42,957 nucleotides of DNA from Thalassotalea sp. Its GTDB lineage: Bacteria; Pseudomonadota; Gammaproteobacteria; Enterobacterales; Alteromonadaceae. The notes beneath the pieces were generated by a model that was not told the DNA's origin, searched no databases, and was given only the letters and a program-made list of their open reading frames with translations. This document shows positions 8,962 through 17,035 of the stretch, in pieces (position 1 is the first letter of the stretch; each line of letters opens with the position of its first letter). Location: positions 1 through 42,957 of the forward strand of contig JAKVCY010000196.1 of the NCBI GenBank assembly GCA_022448425.1. Reading direction: 5' to 3'. The position numbers and the translations under genes were made by a program.

Positions 8962-9007
8962 GCGTCTTGGCGGCTCGAGGCAGCGTCTTGGCGGCTCGAG
9001 GCAGCGT
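8962..9007. repeat. 21-bp tandem repeat abutting the RND permease stop codon
   Basis: Two exact 21-bp units (8962-8982, 8983-9003) are followed by the first bases of a third that runs into the TAG stop of the permease gene (9010-9008, minus strand). Read in the permease frame past that TAG, the units encode the heptapeptide LPRAAKT twice, ending at a TGA at 8947-8945. Confidence 0.9.
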
Positions 9008-12000
9008 CTAGGCAGCGCTGCTGATATTGTCGATCGACTGTGGCTTTCTACCTGTATTTAGCTTAAATAGCTTTTTTTCTTTGCGACGATCCCTTAATGC
9101 TAACAAAGTAGGCGTTAATACTAAGGTTAGTACTGTGGCAAATGCTAAACCACCTGCGATAGCCGTTGCCAACTGCGCCCACCACTGAGTTGAAGGAGCA
9201 CCAAACAACACAGTACGATTGAAGAAGTTAATGTTTGCCTGCAATACCATTGGCATTAAGCCCAAAATCGTCGTAATGGTCGTCAACATTACCGGACGTA
9301 GACGTTGTGCCCCCGTGCGAAGTATCGCATCGGTAATTGGGAAACCTTCTTTTCTCAGCACGTTGTAGGTATCAATCAACACGATATTGTTATTTACAAC
9401 AATACCCGCCAATGAAATTACGCCGATACCACCCATTACGATACCAAAAGGTTTCTGAACAATAAGTAGCGCTAGGAAAACACCTACTGTAGAAAAGATA
9501 ACAGCACTCAAAATCAAGAAAGCTTGATAGAAACTATTGAATTGCGTTACCAAAATAATTGCCATCACAAATAGCGCAATACCAAAGGCATTCACCAAGA
9601 AGGCCTGTGATTCTTGTTGGTCTTCGTTTTGTCCCTTGATTGCGATGTTCACTAACGGGTCCAAACCTAGTGATGGTAGTTGCTCTTTAAGCTTAGGTAA
9701 TTCTTGCACAAGCTGAGCACCTGGGATTAAGTTCGCCTGAACGGTTACCACACGCTTGCCGTCAACACGACGAATCGTATCAACTTTTGAAGAAGCGGTA
9801 CGTTCAACAAAGCTACCCACAGGCACTAAACCCGCGTTAGTTTTCACGCGAATTGCATCTAAACGACCAATATTGCGCTTGTCTTCTGGGAAGCGAACAC
9901 GGATGTCTAACTCATCGTCAACATCATCAGGTCGGTACTCACCTAGCTTCAAGCCATTGGTGACCATTTGAACAGTCGAACCAACAATCGCAGCATCCGC
10001 ACCATAGGTGGCAGCTAACGTACGATCGATCTTCAACTGCCACTCAATACCTGGTTTCGAACCCGTATCTTCAATATTGGTAAATTGTCCATTTGCTGCA
10101 AGCGCATCGCGAATAATCTTTACGTTTTCATCTAGTTTCTCAGGAAAACGTGAGCTCAATTCAATAATTAAGTCTTTTCCGCTTTGTGGACCCGGACTGT
10201 TCTTACGCGCTTCAATTTCCACACCAGCTAACGATGACGTGCGCTTTTCAATATCCTTAATCACTTCATCCGCTGGTCGTCTAAACTGCCAGTTTTTGAA
10301 GTTAATTTGGAATTGGCCAACTAAATCAGTACCACCGGTGCGAGCATAAAGTGTATCGATGTCGTCAACTTCGAGGATGATTTCCTCAATATCCTTCATG
10401 ATTGCGTCTTTTTCTAGGATAGAAAGGTCGCCATGAGAACGTACCATAATGGTTGAAGTGGTTGGTTCTACATCTGGGAAGAAAATAGCGCCTAGGCCAG
10501 AAGCGCCGTAGGCATACATTACAGCAATCGCTATAAGAATCGTCGATATCAGCACTTTGACAGGATTGCGAATCGCTTTCGATAAAACCGCAATATATTT
10601 ACCAGTAAAGCCACGAAGTTTGCTTAAATCACCTTCCTCAGCCTCTATCATTTGTGCTTTTTCTTCAGCGCTAACAACGCGTGAACGCCCAAATACTTTA
10701 CCCATGGTAGGCACAAAGATTAACGCCATAGCCAATGATGCCGTTAACACAGCTATTAGCGTGAATGGTAAGTATTTCATAAACTCACCCATCATGCCCG
10801 GCCAGAACATTAACGGAGCGAACGCCGCGAGCGTCGTTGCGGTAGACGCAATAATCGGCCACGCCATGCGTTTAGCTGCCATACTATAAGCTTTGGCACG
10901 AGGCACACCTTCACTCATTTGCCTGTCAGCAAACTCGGTGACCACGATAGCACCGTCAACCAACATGCCGACCGCCATAATTAAGCCAAACAAAACAACG
11001 ATGTTTACCGTCAGCCCTGCGATCGCAATGACTAAGATACCCGTTAAGAAAGCACCAGGAATAGCAAAACCAACTAACATAGCACTGCGGCTGCCGAGTG
11101 CAGCAATAACGACGATAACCACTAACAGTACCGCAGAGAATACGTTGTTTTGCAGGTCACTTAGTGTGTCTTTTACATCAACCGACTGGTCACCAACATA
11201 GTCCACCATCACTTGATTTGGCCACTTTTGGCGATCCGCTTCGATAAGTGCCTTAACTTTCTCAACGGTTTCAATAATGTTCTCACCAGAGCGTTTCTTA
11301 ACTTCTAGTGAAATTGAACGCTCACCGTCGAGGCGAGCAAAAGATGTAGGATCTTTATACGCTCGGCGCACAGTTGATACATCTTCAAAGGTAATTACCT
11401 TGTCGCCGTCTACCTTGATAGGAAGTTCTAATAAGTCATCGATGGTCTCAAATACCGAAGGTACTTTAACCGCAAAGCGCCCTTTACCTGTATCTAAGGT
11501 ACCTGCTGGTACTAAACGGTTATTACGCTCAACTAGGTTGTAAATATCGTTTTGGTCAAGGCCGTAGCTTTCCATCAGCAGTGGATCGACAATGATTTCC
11601 ACCATGTCTTCACGGTCACCACCGATATCGACTTCCAGTACTTCTTTTAAGCCTTCAATCTTGTCTTTGATGTCTCTAGCAAGTGTTACTAGGCCACGTT
11701 CTGTTACCGGACCTGACAAAATTACAGTTACCGCTGGTTCAGCATTTGCCATTGTCACTTCATGAACTTCAGGTTCTTCAGTTTCTGAAGGTAGCTTAGC
11801 CTTGGCCAGCGTTACTTTATCTCGTACTTCTGCTAACGCTTCTTTAGGATCAAAACCTGCAATAAACTCAAGCGTAACTGAAGCATGACTTTCACTGGCG
11901 TTTGAGCGCATCTCTTTAACGCCAGCAATCGATTTAAGTTCATTCTCCATCGGTCTGACAAGCATGCGCTCGGCATCTTCCGGCGAAATACCGTCATGAA

Positions 12001-12151
12001 ATAAAGAAACGTAGATAACTGGGATAGTAACGTCTGGGTTAGACTCTTTTGCGATATTGGCATACGTCACTACGCCTGAGACCAGTAACAATATAAATAT
12101 CAACAAAATTGAGCGCGTTCTGGACAGCGCGCCATCTATTAACGACAACAT
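9008..12151 (-). CDS. RND efflux transporter permease (AcrB/HAE1-like)
   Basis: A 1047-residue inner-membrane RND pump with the usual duplicated layout: TM1 (about 12-32), a large periplasmic loop, TM2-6 (about 335-480), TM7 (about 530-550), a second periplasmic loop and TM8-12 (about 850-1020). It should use proton-motive force to expel substrates with the adaptor encoded 3 bp upstream. The TM4 proton-relay motif reads LVDGAIVV (D399, G400) where AcrB has two aspartates; TM10 reads VVNNNIVLID instead of the AcrB lysine region. No outer-membrane channel gene is adjacent, so a TolC-type protein elsewhere is presumed. The substrate is unknown. The stop is a TAG next to a coding-like tandem repeat. 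Confidence 0.93.
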   Translation of the reverse strand: MLSLIDGALSRTRSILLIFILLLVSGVVTYANIAKESNPDVTIPVIYVSLFHDGISPEDAERMLVRPMENELKSIAGVKEMRSNASESHASVTLEFIAGFDPKEALAEVRDKVTLAKAKLPSETEEPEVHEVTMANAEPAVTVILSGPVTERGLVTLARDIKDKIEGLKEVLEVDIGGDREDMVEIIVDPLLMESYGLDQNDIYNLVERNNRLVPAGTLDTGKGRFAVKVPSVFETIDDLLELPIKVDGDKVITFEDVSTVRRAYKDPTSFARLDGERSISLEVKKRSGENIIETVEKVKALIEADRQKWPNQVMVDYVGDQSVDVKDTLSDLQNNVFSAVLLVVIVVIAALGSRSAMLVGFAIPGAFLTGILVIAIAGLTVNIVVLFGLIMAVGMLVDGAIVVTEFADRQMSEGVPRAKAYSMAAKRMAWPIIASTATTLAAFAPLMFWPGMMGEFMKYLPFTLIAVLTASLAMALIFVPTMGKVFGRSRVVSAEEKAQMIEAEEGDLSKLRGFTGKYIAVLSKAIRNPVKVLISTILIAIAVMYAYGASGLGAIFFPDVEPTTSTIMVRSHGDLSILEKDAIMKDIEEIILEVDDIDTLYARTGGTDLVGQFQINFKNWQFRRPADEVIKDIEKRTSSLAGVEIEARKNSPGPQSGKDLIIELSSRFPEKLDENVKIIRDALAANGQFTNIEDTGSKPGIEWQLKIDRTLAATYGADAAIVGSTVQMVTNGLKLGEYRPDDVDDELDIRVRFPEDKRNIGRLDAIRVKTNAGLVPVGSFVERTASSKVDTIRRVDGKRVVTVQANLIPGAQLVQELPKLKEQLPSLGLDPLVNIAIKGQNEDQQESQAFLVNAFGIALFVMAIILVTQFNSFYQAFLILSAVIFSTVGVFLALLIVQKPFGIVMGGIGVISLAGIVVNNNIVLIDTYNVLRKEGFPITDAILRTGAQRLRPVMLTTITTILGLMPMVLQANINFFNRTVLFGAPSTQWWAQLATAIAGGLAFATVLTLVLTPTLLALRDRRKEKKLFKLNTGRKPQSIDNISSAA

Positions 12152-12154
12152 AAC

Positions 12155-13261
12155 TTAACCTTTCGCCGCCTGTGCGTCTATAGCTTCAACTTCATCACCT
12201 TCACGCACAAAGCCTTGTCCTAACGTGATAATGTCTGCTTGCTCGCCTAAACCCGATAGCCAAATGCCATCGCTCTCGCTCTTCACAACATTAATACCAG
12301 TGAACTTAACTTTATTATTCTCGACGGTCTTAATACCAATGTTTCCTTGCTCATCAAGCGCAAGGAGTGCAGGTGTCACTTTAATCGCGTCAGTTTTCTC
12401 CAAAGCAATTTCTACTTCACTGCTCAAACCTGCCAACAGTTGATAATCTGCATTTTCAACAGCGACCTCAATTTTGAACGTATTCGTTGCATCGTCAGCT
12501 ACGCTTGCGATGTAGCGTACTTTTCCTGTCACATTTTGTTTGTTTAGCAGTTGAATATCAGCGATTTGGTCAAGTTGTACATTTGACACCTGACTCTCTG
12601 TCACATGTGCTCTTACGATAAGCGGATCGAGGTCAGCTACCATGGCAACATCATCACCAACTTTCACATAGTCACCTTGCTCTACATAGCGTGTATTCAT
12701 TACGCCATCAAAGGGTGCACGAACAGTGGTGTTATCTAGAGCGATCTCAATATTAACCACCTGTGCTTTAGCCGCTTTTAAATTTGCCTCTGCAGTAGAT
12801 ACTTGCACTTGGCCTTGATAACCATCTCTATTGAGTTTTAATGCACCTTGATATTCAATTTCACGCTGCGCTAATAACGACTTACTCTGGACCAATCTAT
12901 GTGGAAGGTCATTCTTATCAATTAATGCAATGATCTCACCTTGTTTGACGCGCGCACCACGTTCAGCCAAGACTTCAATAATTTGTCCTGCGGTTTCGGC
13001 TTTGACCGTTGCTTGTCTATCCGGCTCTGTTCGTCCATACAGACCAATAACGTCAAACACCGATTGTGCGTGTAGTGTTTCAACTTGCACTTTAGGAATA
13101 GGGGCGTGTTCCTGTGGGTGTGCTTGTGCAGTATCATCTTTAGCGGCATCACTACCTGATGCTCCTGAAACCATCCAAAGAACTAATACTAAGCTGATTA
13201 CAACCGCTACTATATACGGTCTCTCAGCCAGCCATTGGCGACTTAACATCTTTTTACTCAT
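12155..13261 (-). CDS. RND efflux periplasmic adaptor (membrane fusion protein)
   Basis: About 368 residues with an N-terminal TM anchor (AERPYIVAVVISLVLVLWM), a lipoyl/barrel-sandwich half (RQATVKAETAGQIIEVLAER), an alpha-helical hairpin, the second lipoyl half (TVRAPFDGVMNTRYVEQGDYV) and beta-barrel and membrane-proximal domains. This is the HlyD/AcrA architecture bridging the pump to an outer-membrane channel. I start at the ATG at 13261 because AGGAA lies 6 nt upstream; an open frame extends to 13315 but lacks a ribosome site and would cross the promoter and operator. It forms an operon with the permease (3-bp gap). Confidence 0.92.
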   Translation of the reverse strand: MSKKMLSRQWLAERPYIVAVVISLVLVLWMVSGASGSDAAKDDTAQAHPQEHAPIPKVQVETLHAQSVFDVIGLYGRTEPDRQATVKAETAGQIIEVLAERGARVKQGEIIALIDKNDLPHRLVQSKSLLAQREIEYQGALKLNRDGYQGQVQVSTAEANLKAAKAQVVNIEIALDNTTVRAPFDGVMNTRYVEQGDYVKVGDDVAMVADLDPLIVRAHVTESQVSNVQLDQIADIQLLNKQNVTGKVRYIASVADDATNTFKIEVAVENADYQLLAGLSSEVEIALEKTDAIKVTPALLALDEQGNIGIKTVENNKVKFTGINVVKSESDGIWLSGLGEQADIITLGQGFVREGDEVEAIDAQAAKG

Positions 13262-13273
13262 CAAAATTCCTAA

Positions 13274-13295
13274 TAGTATACTGACCAGTGTACTA
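13274..13295. promoter_or_regulatory. 22-bp palindromic operator of the RND operon
   Basis: TAGTATACTG (13274-13283), AC, CAGTGTACTA (13286-13295). The half-sites match at 9 of 10 positions as inverted repeats. It covers the -10 box of the promoter below and ends 12 bp before the start codon, as expected for a repressor such as a TetR-family protein. No regulator gene is near. Confidence 0.7.
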
Positions 13296-13315
13296 AAATC
13301 GTGATTTTCAATCAA
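13287..13315 (-). promoter_or_regulatory. Sigma-70 promoter of the RND operon
   Basis: On the minus strand TTGATT (13315-13310), 17 bp, TACACT (13292-13287). The -10 lies inside the palindromic operator. Confidence 0.6.
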
Positions 13316-13412
13316 AAGCTGATGGTCAAAAACTAATTACAAATATGTGACTAAATGTGTTTATAGAATGACAAACAGCTTGTTGACCAATAATTATACA
13401 GGGATAAACAAC

Positions 13413-13445
13413 AAAAACCCCGCTAACCTAAGGTTGCGGGTTTCT
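13413..13445 (-). terminator. Terminator after erpA
   Basis: An imperfect stem, ACCCCGCTAACCT against AGGTTGCGGGT, with a minus-strand T-run from the AAAAA at its left. It lies about 85 bp past the erpA stop codon. Confidence 0.65.
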
Positions 13446-13528
13446 TTAATTTATTCAGACTACAAAACCTCTGGTGGGTAAAAGGCATCCTTAGTCGCAG
13501 ACAGCGTTACGCTATATAACCAAAGACC

Positions 13529-13870
13529 TTAGATAGAGAATGATGAACCACAACCACATGTTGTTGTAGCATTTGGGTTGTTCACTACAAAGCGACTCCC
13601 TTCTAGGCCTTCCATGTAATCTACAACACCACCAACAAGATACTGTAAGCTCATTGGATCAATCACCATCGCAACACCTTGCTTTTCAATGGTCATATCA
13701 CCCTCATTAACTTTCTCATCGAACGTAAAGCCGTATTGGAAACCTGAACAGCCGCCACCAGTTACGTAAACACGTAATTTTAAAGCTGGATTTTCTTCTT
13801 CGGTTACCAGCGCTAACACTTTGGTCGCTGCAGCATCAGTAAATTGAATCGGTAAATCAGGGGTAGACAT
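13529..13870 (-). CDS. erpA: Iron-sulfur cluster insertion protein ErpA
   Basis: A 113-residue A-type carrier (IscA/SufA/ErpA family) of normal length. It has the three conserved cysteines, one in [11 protein letters not shown] (about 39-49) and two in [11 protein letters not shown] at the C-terminus. The N-terminal sequence [17 protein letters not shown] fits ErpA better than IscA. It accepts Fe-S clusters from IscU-type scaffolds and passes them to apo-enzymes such as IspG and IspH. It is monocistronic, with its own terminator, and its promoter carries an IscR-like site. Confidence 0.95.
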   Translation of the reverse strand: MSTPDLPIQFTDAAATKVLALVTEEENPALKLRVYVTGGGCSGFQYGFTFDEKVNEGDMTIEKQGVAMVIDPMSLQYLVGGVVDYMEGLEGSRFVVNNPNATTTCGCGSSFSI

Positions 13871-13947
13871 CGTGGTGAACTTCTCTGGTAAAAAGGTGAA
13901 TGAATTTAATGGGCACTTCTTTCAATGTCGAAAGTACCCGAATGCGA

Positions 13948-13976
13948 ATTATCTTAAACCTGACTAGTTTAATCAA
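13948..13976 (-). promoter_or_regulatory. erpA promoter
   Basis: On the minus strand TTGATT (13976-13971), 17 bp, GATAAT (13953-13948), about 75 bp before the erpA start. The -35 and spacer are covered by the IscR-like site. Confidence 0.65.
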
Positions 13977-13980
13977 GTAT
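13956..13980. promoter_or_regulatory. IscR type 1 binding site upstream of erpA
   Basis: The 25-bp site has the core CCTGACTAGTTTAATCAAG and agrees with the recalled Enterobacteria type 1 consensus ATASYYGACTRWWWYAGTCRRSTAT at 22 of 25 positions on either strand. E. coli erpA (yadR) is itself an IscR type 1 target. Position over the -35 suggests repression by [2Fe-2S]-IscR. Confidence 0.75.
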
Positions 13981-14023
13981 TAGTCTTGCTAATTAAGTCC
14001 AGAATTGTATAGACAACACACAG

Positions 14024-14752
14024 TTAAGACTGCTGCAACGCAGTTTTCCAATTGTAATCTTGCGTTAACTCACTGAATTTTTGCCACTTTCCTTTAGGCA
14101 ATGTCGTTGTTACTTGTATCGACTCAGGGACAAAGCCTTCCGGCAATGTAAAATCACCTTCCAAACGCTGGAAATATTGCAAGCTAAACGATAACTGCTT
14201 TTCAGGCATATCGCTGATGTCTTTGAGTTTTACGTTCGTCGGTTTATCGTTCTGGCTGCCACTAATGCTGATGGTTACATGCCCTTTAGCAAAACGCTTT
14301 TTAACTTTTTGCTGAACTAATACCACAGCAAAGCGATAGTGATTAGGACTTTGAGTAGGGTAAAGATGAAGCTGGTCAATAATCAAGCCATCGGCCTGTT
14401 TTTCAGGTGCCATCACTTTTTGATAAAAACCAAGCTCTTTTTTGATGGCGAAGTTCTCGATTTCCATTGCCTTAAATGCATCACTCGCCTGCTTGTTCGC
14501 CATCCTTTCAACTTCTAGCTCGACCTCAAGCATGTGAATGCGTTTTAGGTTTTCATCTTGAATTTGATAAAGATCATCAAGTCGTTGCTGTTGCTGTGCG
14601 ATAGTTTGTAATTGAAATGCGTGGAAATAATTACCTAAGCGATAACCAACAAACAAGCATAGAGCTATAGTAGAAAACAGCAGCAATGCTGATTTAAGCG
14701 GACCAAGTCGCTCTGCGACGACTGGAAGATTTATTTTTGCTAACCAATTCAT
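14024..14752 (-). CDS. DUF6776-like membrane-anchored coiled-coil protein
   Basis: A 242-residue protein with one TM segment (about 22-38, SALLLFSTIALCLFVGY), a coiled coil (about 50-105, rich in Gln/Glu/Leu heptads) and a beta-rich periplasmic C-terminal domain (YRFAVVLVQQKVKKRFAKGH to the end). The pattern matches the DUF6776 family, often beside erpA in Alteromonadales; this is from memory. Function is unknown. It is divergent from the ClC gene with only 48 bp between. Confidence 0.75.
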   Translation of the reverse strand: MNWLAKINLPVVAERLGPLKSALLLFSTIALCLFVGYRLGNYFHAFQLQTIAQQQQRLDDLYQIQDENLKRIHMLEVELEVERMANKQASDAFKAMEIENFAIKKELGFYQKVMAPEKQADGLIIDQLHLYPTQSPNHYRFAVVLVQQKVKKRFAKGHVTISISGSQNDKPTNVKLKDISDMPEKQLSFSLQYFQRLEGDFTLPEGFVPESIQVTTTLPKGKWQKFSELTQDYNWKTALQQS

Positions 14753-14800
14753 TTATAAAGTATTATTGATAGTAACTACGACAAATAAAAAACTACTTCG

Positions 14801-16498
14801 TTGATAAATAAAACGTTTTTTCAAAATGCATTAGCAAATATTGACCTTGCGCTCCGTATCAGGCTCGCCATGCCACGCACGTCTTGGCAATTATGCTTGC
14901 TAGCAGTCATTGTTGGCGTTGCGTCGTCACTTGTATTGGTTTTATTTATTGGCGCAATCGGCGCCATACAGCAGTTAATGCTTTCAGATTTCGAACACTA
15001 TAACAGTTTAAATCAACCAAGTCGTTTTCTATTGCCTATTTTAGGCGCTGTCACCATATTAATCATCGCTTGGTTTACTGGTTATAAATATACGAGAACA
15101 GGGATTCCTTTCGTCTTGCATCGACTTAAAGTCGCTTATGGCTTTATCCCGATGCGCAATACGATCAATCAGTTTTTTGGTGGCATCGTCGCATTAGCTT
15201 CTGGTTTTTCCGTGGGTAAAGAAGGCCCAGCTGTTCACTTAGGGGCAGCTTGTAGTGGCTTTATCGGTAGTAAGCTCAAGTTACCTTACAACGCTATTAG
15301 AACCTTATCTGCCTGTGGTGTTGCTGCTGCAATCGCTGCTTGCTTCAATACACCAGTTGCCGCGGTTATTTTCGTTATGGAAGTTATTTTAAGGGAATAC
15401 AAAGTTCACATGTTTATTCCAATCATGTTGGCCGCTATTGTCGGTTCAATGATCACGAGCAGCATTTTTGGGCCAGCAACAGAGTTTGAGTTTTTTACCA
15501 CGATTTCTATCGACTACCACCAATACTTATGGGTTGTTTTATTAGGGGTGACATTAGGTGCTTTAGCCTCAATATTTAATCGCTATTTAGTTAAAGTCAT
15601 TAAGCACTTTCAACACTTACACATTGTGCAACGATTCCTTATTGCTGGTGTCATCACGGGTTTAGTTGGACTTGTAGTGCCACATGCAATGGGGACCGAC
15701 TTAAGTGCCATAAACTATGTGATGAATGAACCTCCTCATGTAGTTATGCTACTGCTATTGCTAGCGGCAAAATGTGTCCTGACCATTGTTGCAATTGGCA
15801 TGGGTGTACCTGGTGGTATTATTGGACCAATTCTGGGAATAGGTGCGGTCGCTGGTGCAATGACCGTCAGTGTTATGGGACCAGAATCCGTTAATAGCCA
15901 TATGAACAGTGATTTTGCCTTAATGGGCATGGCAGGCTTTATGGCAGCCACATTAAATGCGCCACTTGCAGCACTACTTGCCGTTGTAGAACTTTCGGGA
16001 CAGTTGGAAATTGTCTTGCCTGCAATGTTAGTAATTTCATCTTCTTGTTTGGCTTCAGGACAGTTCTTTAAAAACCGTTCGATATTTATTATGCAATTAA
16101 ACATGCAGAAATTAGCTTATCGAAAGCCGCCACTCGAAGACTCTCTTCACCGAATTGGCGTACTTGGTGCGATGCAAACCAAAATATCTGTATTTGATAG
16201 CAGTTTGCCGGAATCAGACATTGCTAAGTTAACTCAGCAAGGCAATTACCTAATTATGGATAAAGAAGGCGAATACTATTGGAATGAGGTTATTGAATCA
16301 TCGGATAATAGTGATCGATATCGCCAACACAAACTTATTGCATTATCGAGCCGAGAAACATTGGCAGAAGCTTATTGGGCATTGAAAGAACAACGCTGCG
16401 GTGCGGTTTACATTTACAACCAATCAACGCGAAATATCATAGGTTTAATTACTTTTAATCAAATTCGCCGCTATTTACTGGAAGGAAAGATTATTTAA
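14801..16498 (+). CDS. ClC-family chloride channel/transporter with CBS region
   Basis: A 565-residue ClC protein with about 10-12 membrane helices (30-435) and a C-terminal CBS-like region (about 440-565, ending GAVYIYNQSTRNIIGLI). The selectivity/gate motif GKEGPAVHLG (139-148) keeps the gating glutamate E141. The position of the internal proton glutamate (E203 in E. coli ClC-ec1) is valine: FVMEVILREY, V195. The start is a TTG at 14801 without a clear ribosome site. I keep it because residues before the next ATG (14870), LRIRLAMPRTSWQLCLL, resemble the family N-terminus. It overlaps hemJ by one base (TAATG), so they are translationally coupled. Confidence 0.9.
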   Translation: MINKTFFQNALANIDLALRIRLAMPRTSWQLCLLAVIVGVASSLVLVLFIGAIGAIQQLMLSDFEHYNSLNQPSRFLLPILGAVTILIIAWFTGYKYTRTGIPFVLHRLKVAYGFIPMRNTINQFFGGIVALASGFSVGKEGPAVHLGAACSGFIGSKLKLPYNAIRTLSACGVAAAIAACFNTPVAAVIFVMEVILREYKVHMFIPIMLAAIVGSMITSSIFGPATEFEFFTTISIDYHQYLWVVLLGVTLGALASIFNRYLVKVIKHFQHLHIVQRFLIAGVITGLVGLVVPHAMGTDLSAINYVMNEPPHVVMLLLLLAAKCVLTIVAIGMGVPGGIIGPILGIGAVAGAMTVSVMGPESVNSHMNSDFALMGMAGFMAATLNAPLAALLAVVELSGQLEIVLPAMLVISSSCLASGQFFKNRSIFIMQLNMQKLAYRKPPLEDSLHRIGVLGAMQTKISVFDSSLPESDIAKLTQQGNYLIMDKEGEYYWNEVIESSDNSDRYRQHKLIALSSRETLAEAYWALKEQRCGAVYIYNQSTRNIIGLITFNQIRRYLLEGKII

Positions 16499-16929
16499 TG
16501 ACAACAATTTTATGGCTTAAAGCGCTCCACGTTATTTTTATGGTTTCATGGTTTGCCGGCATTTTTTATTTACCTCGCCTTTTCGTCAATCACGCAGAAA
16601 CAGATAGTCCAGACGTAGTGGAACGTCTTAAAGGCATGGAAAGACGCCTTCTGTTGTTTGTTACCCCATTTGCTTTTTTAACTGTGGCCTTTGGCGTCGC
16701 ACTAATAATGAATTATGGAAGAGAGTGGTTTGCTGCTGCGACTTGGCTGCACTACAAAATGTTACTCGTAATCATCTTGTTAGGTTATCACGGATACTGC
16801 TTCAAGCTATTAAAAGACTTTGCCAACGATAAAAATACCCGTTCCTCCAAATTCTATCGCGTATTTAACGAAGTCCCTGTAATCATATTGTTTGTGGTCA
16901 TCATTCTTGCCTACTTAAAACCAATGTAA
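16498..16929 (+). CDS. hemJ: Protoporphyrinogen IX oxidase HemJ
   Basis: A 143-residue, four-TM protein of the UPF0093/HemJ family. The N-terminal LKALHVIFMVSWFAGIFYLPR supplies the conserved histidine (about residue 11) and the W-F/Y-LPRLF pattern. A further conserved histidine-lysine pair is in WLHYKMLLVIIL. HemJ oxidises protoporphyrinogen IX to protoporphyrin IX at the inner membrane in bacteria lacking HemG and HemY. The start ATG overlaps the ClC stop codon. hemL, another tetrapyrrole gene, is about 2.2 kb downstream. Confidence 0.92.
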   Translation: MTTILWLKALHVIFMVSWFAGIFYLPRLFVNHAETDSPDVVERLKGMERRLLLFVTPFAFLTVAFGVALIMNYGREWFAAATWLHYKMLLVIILLGYHGYCFKLLKDFANDKNTRSSKFYRVFNEVPVIILFVVIILAYLKPM

Positions 16930-17035
16930 ACGCTATTTATTGAAAGCCTGGGTTATTTATTTACATTGACGCCAAAATACACGCTCAGGCACTAACAACT
17001 TATAAACGCTTTTGACGATTAGAAGTAGAGAGCGC

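Noticed and set aside
13261..13315. Longer start for the first RND adaptor (MIENHDF...)
   Set aside because: That extension would be encoded across the operator and promoter, has no ribosome site, and precedes a much better start at 13261.
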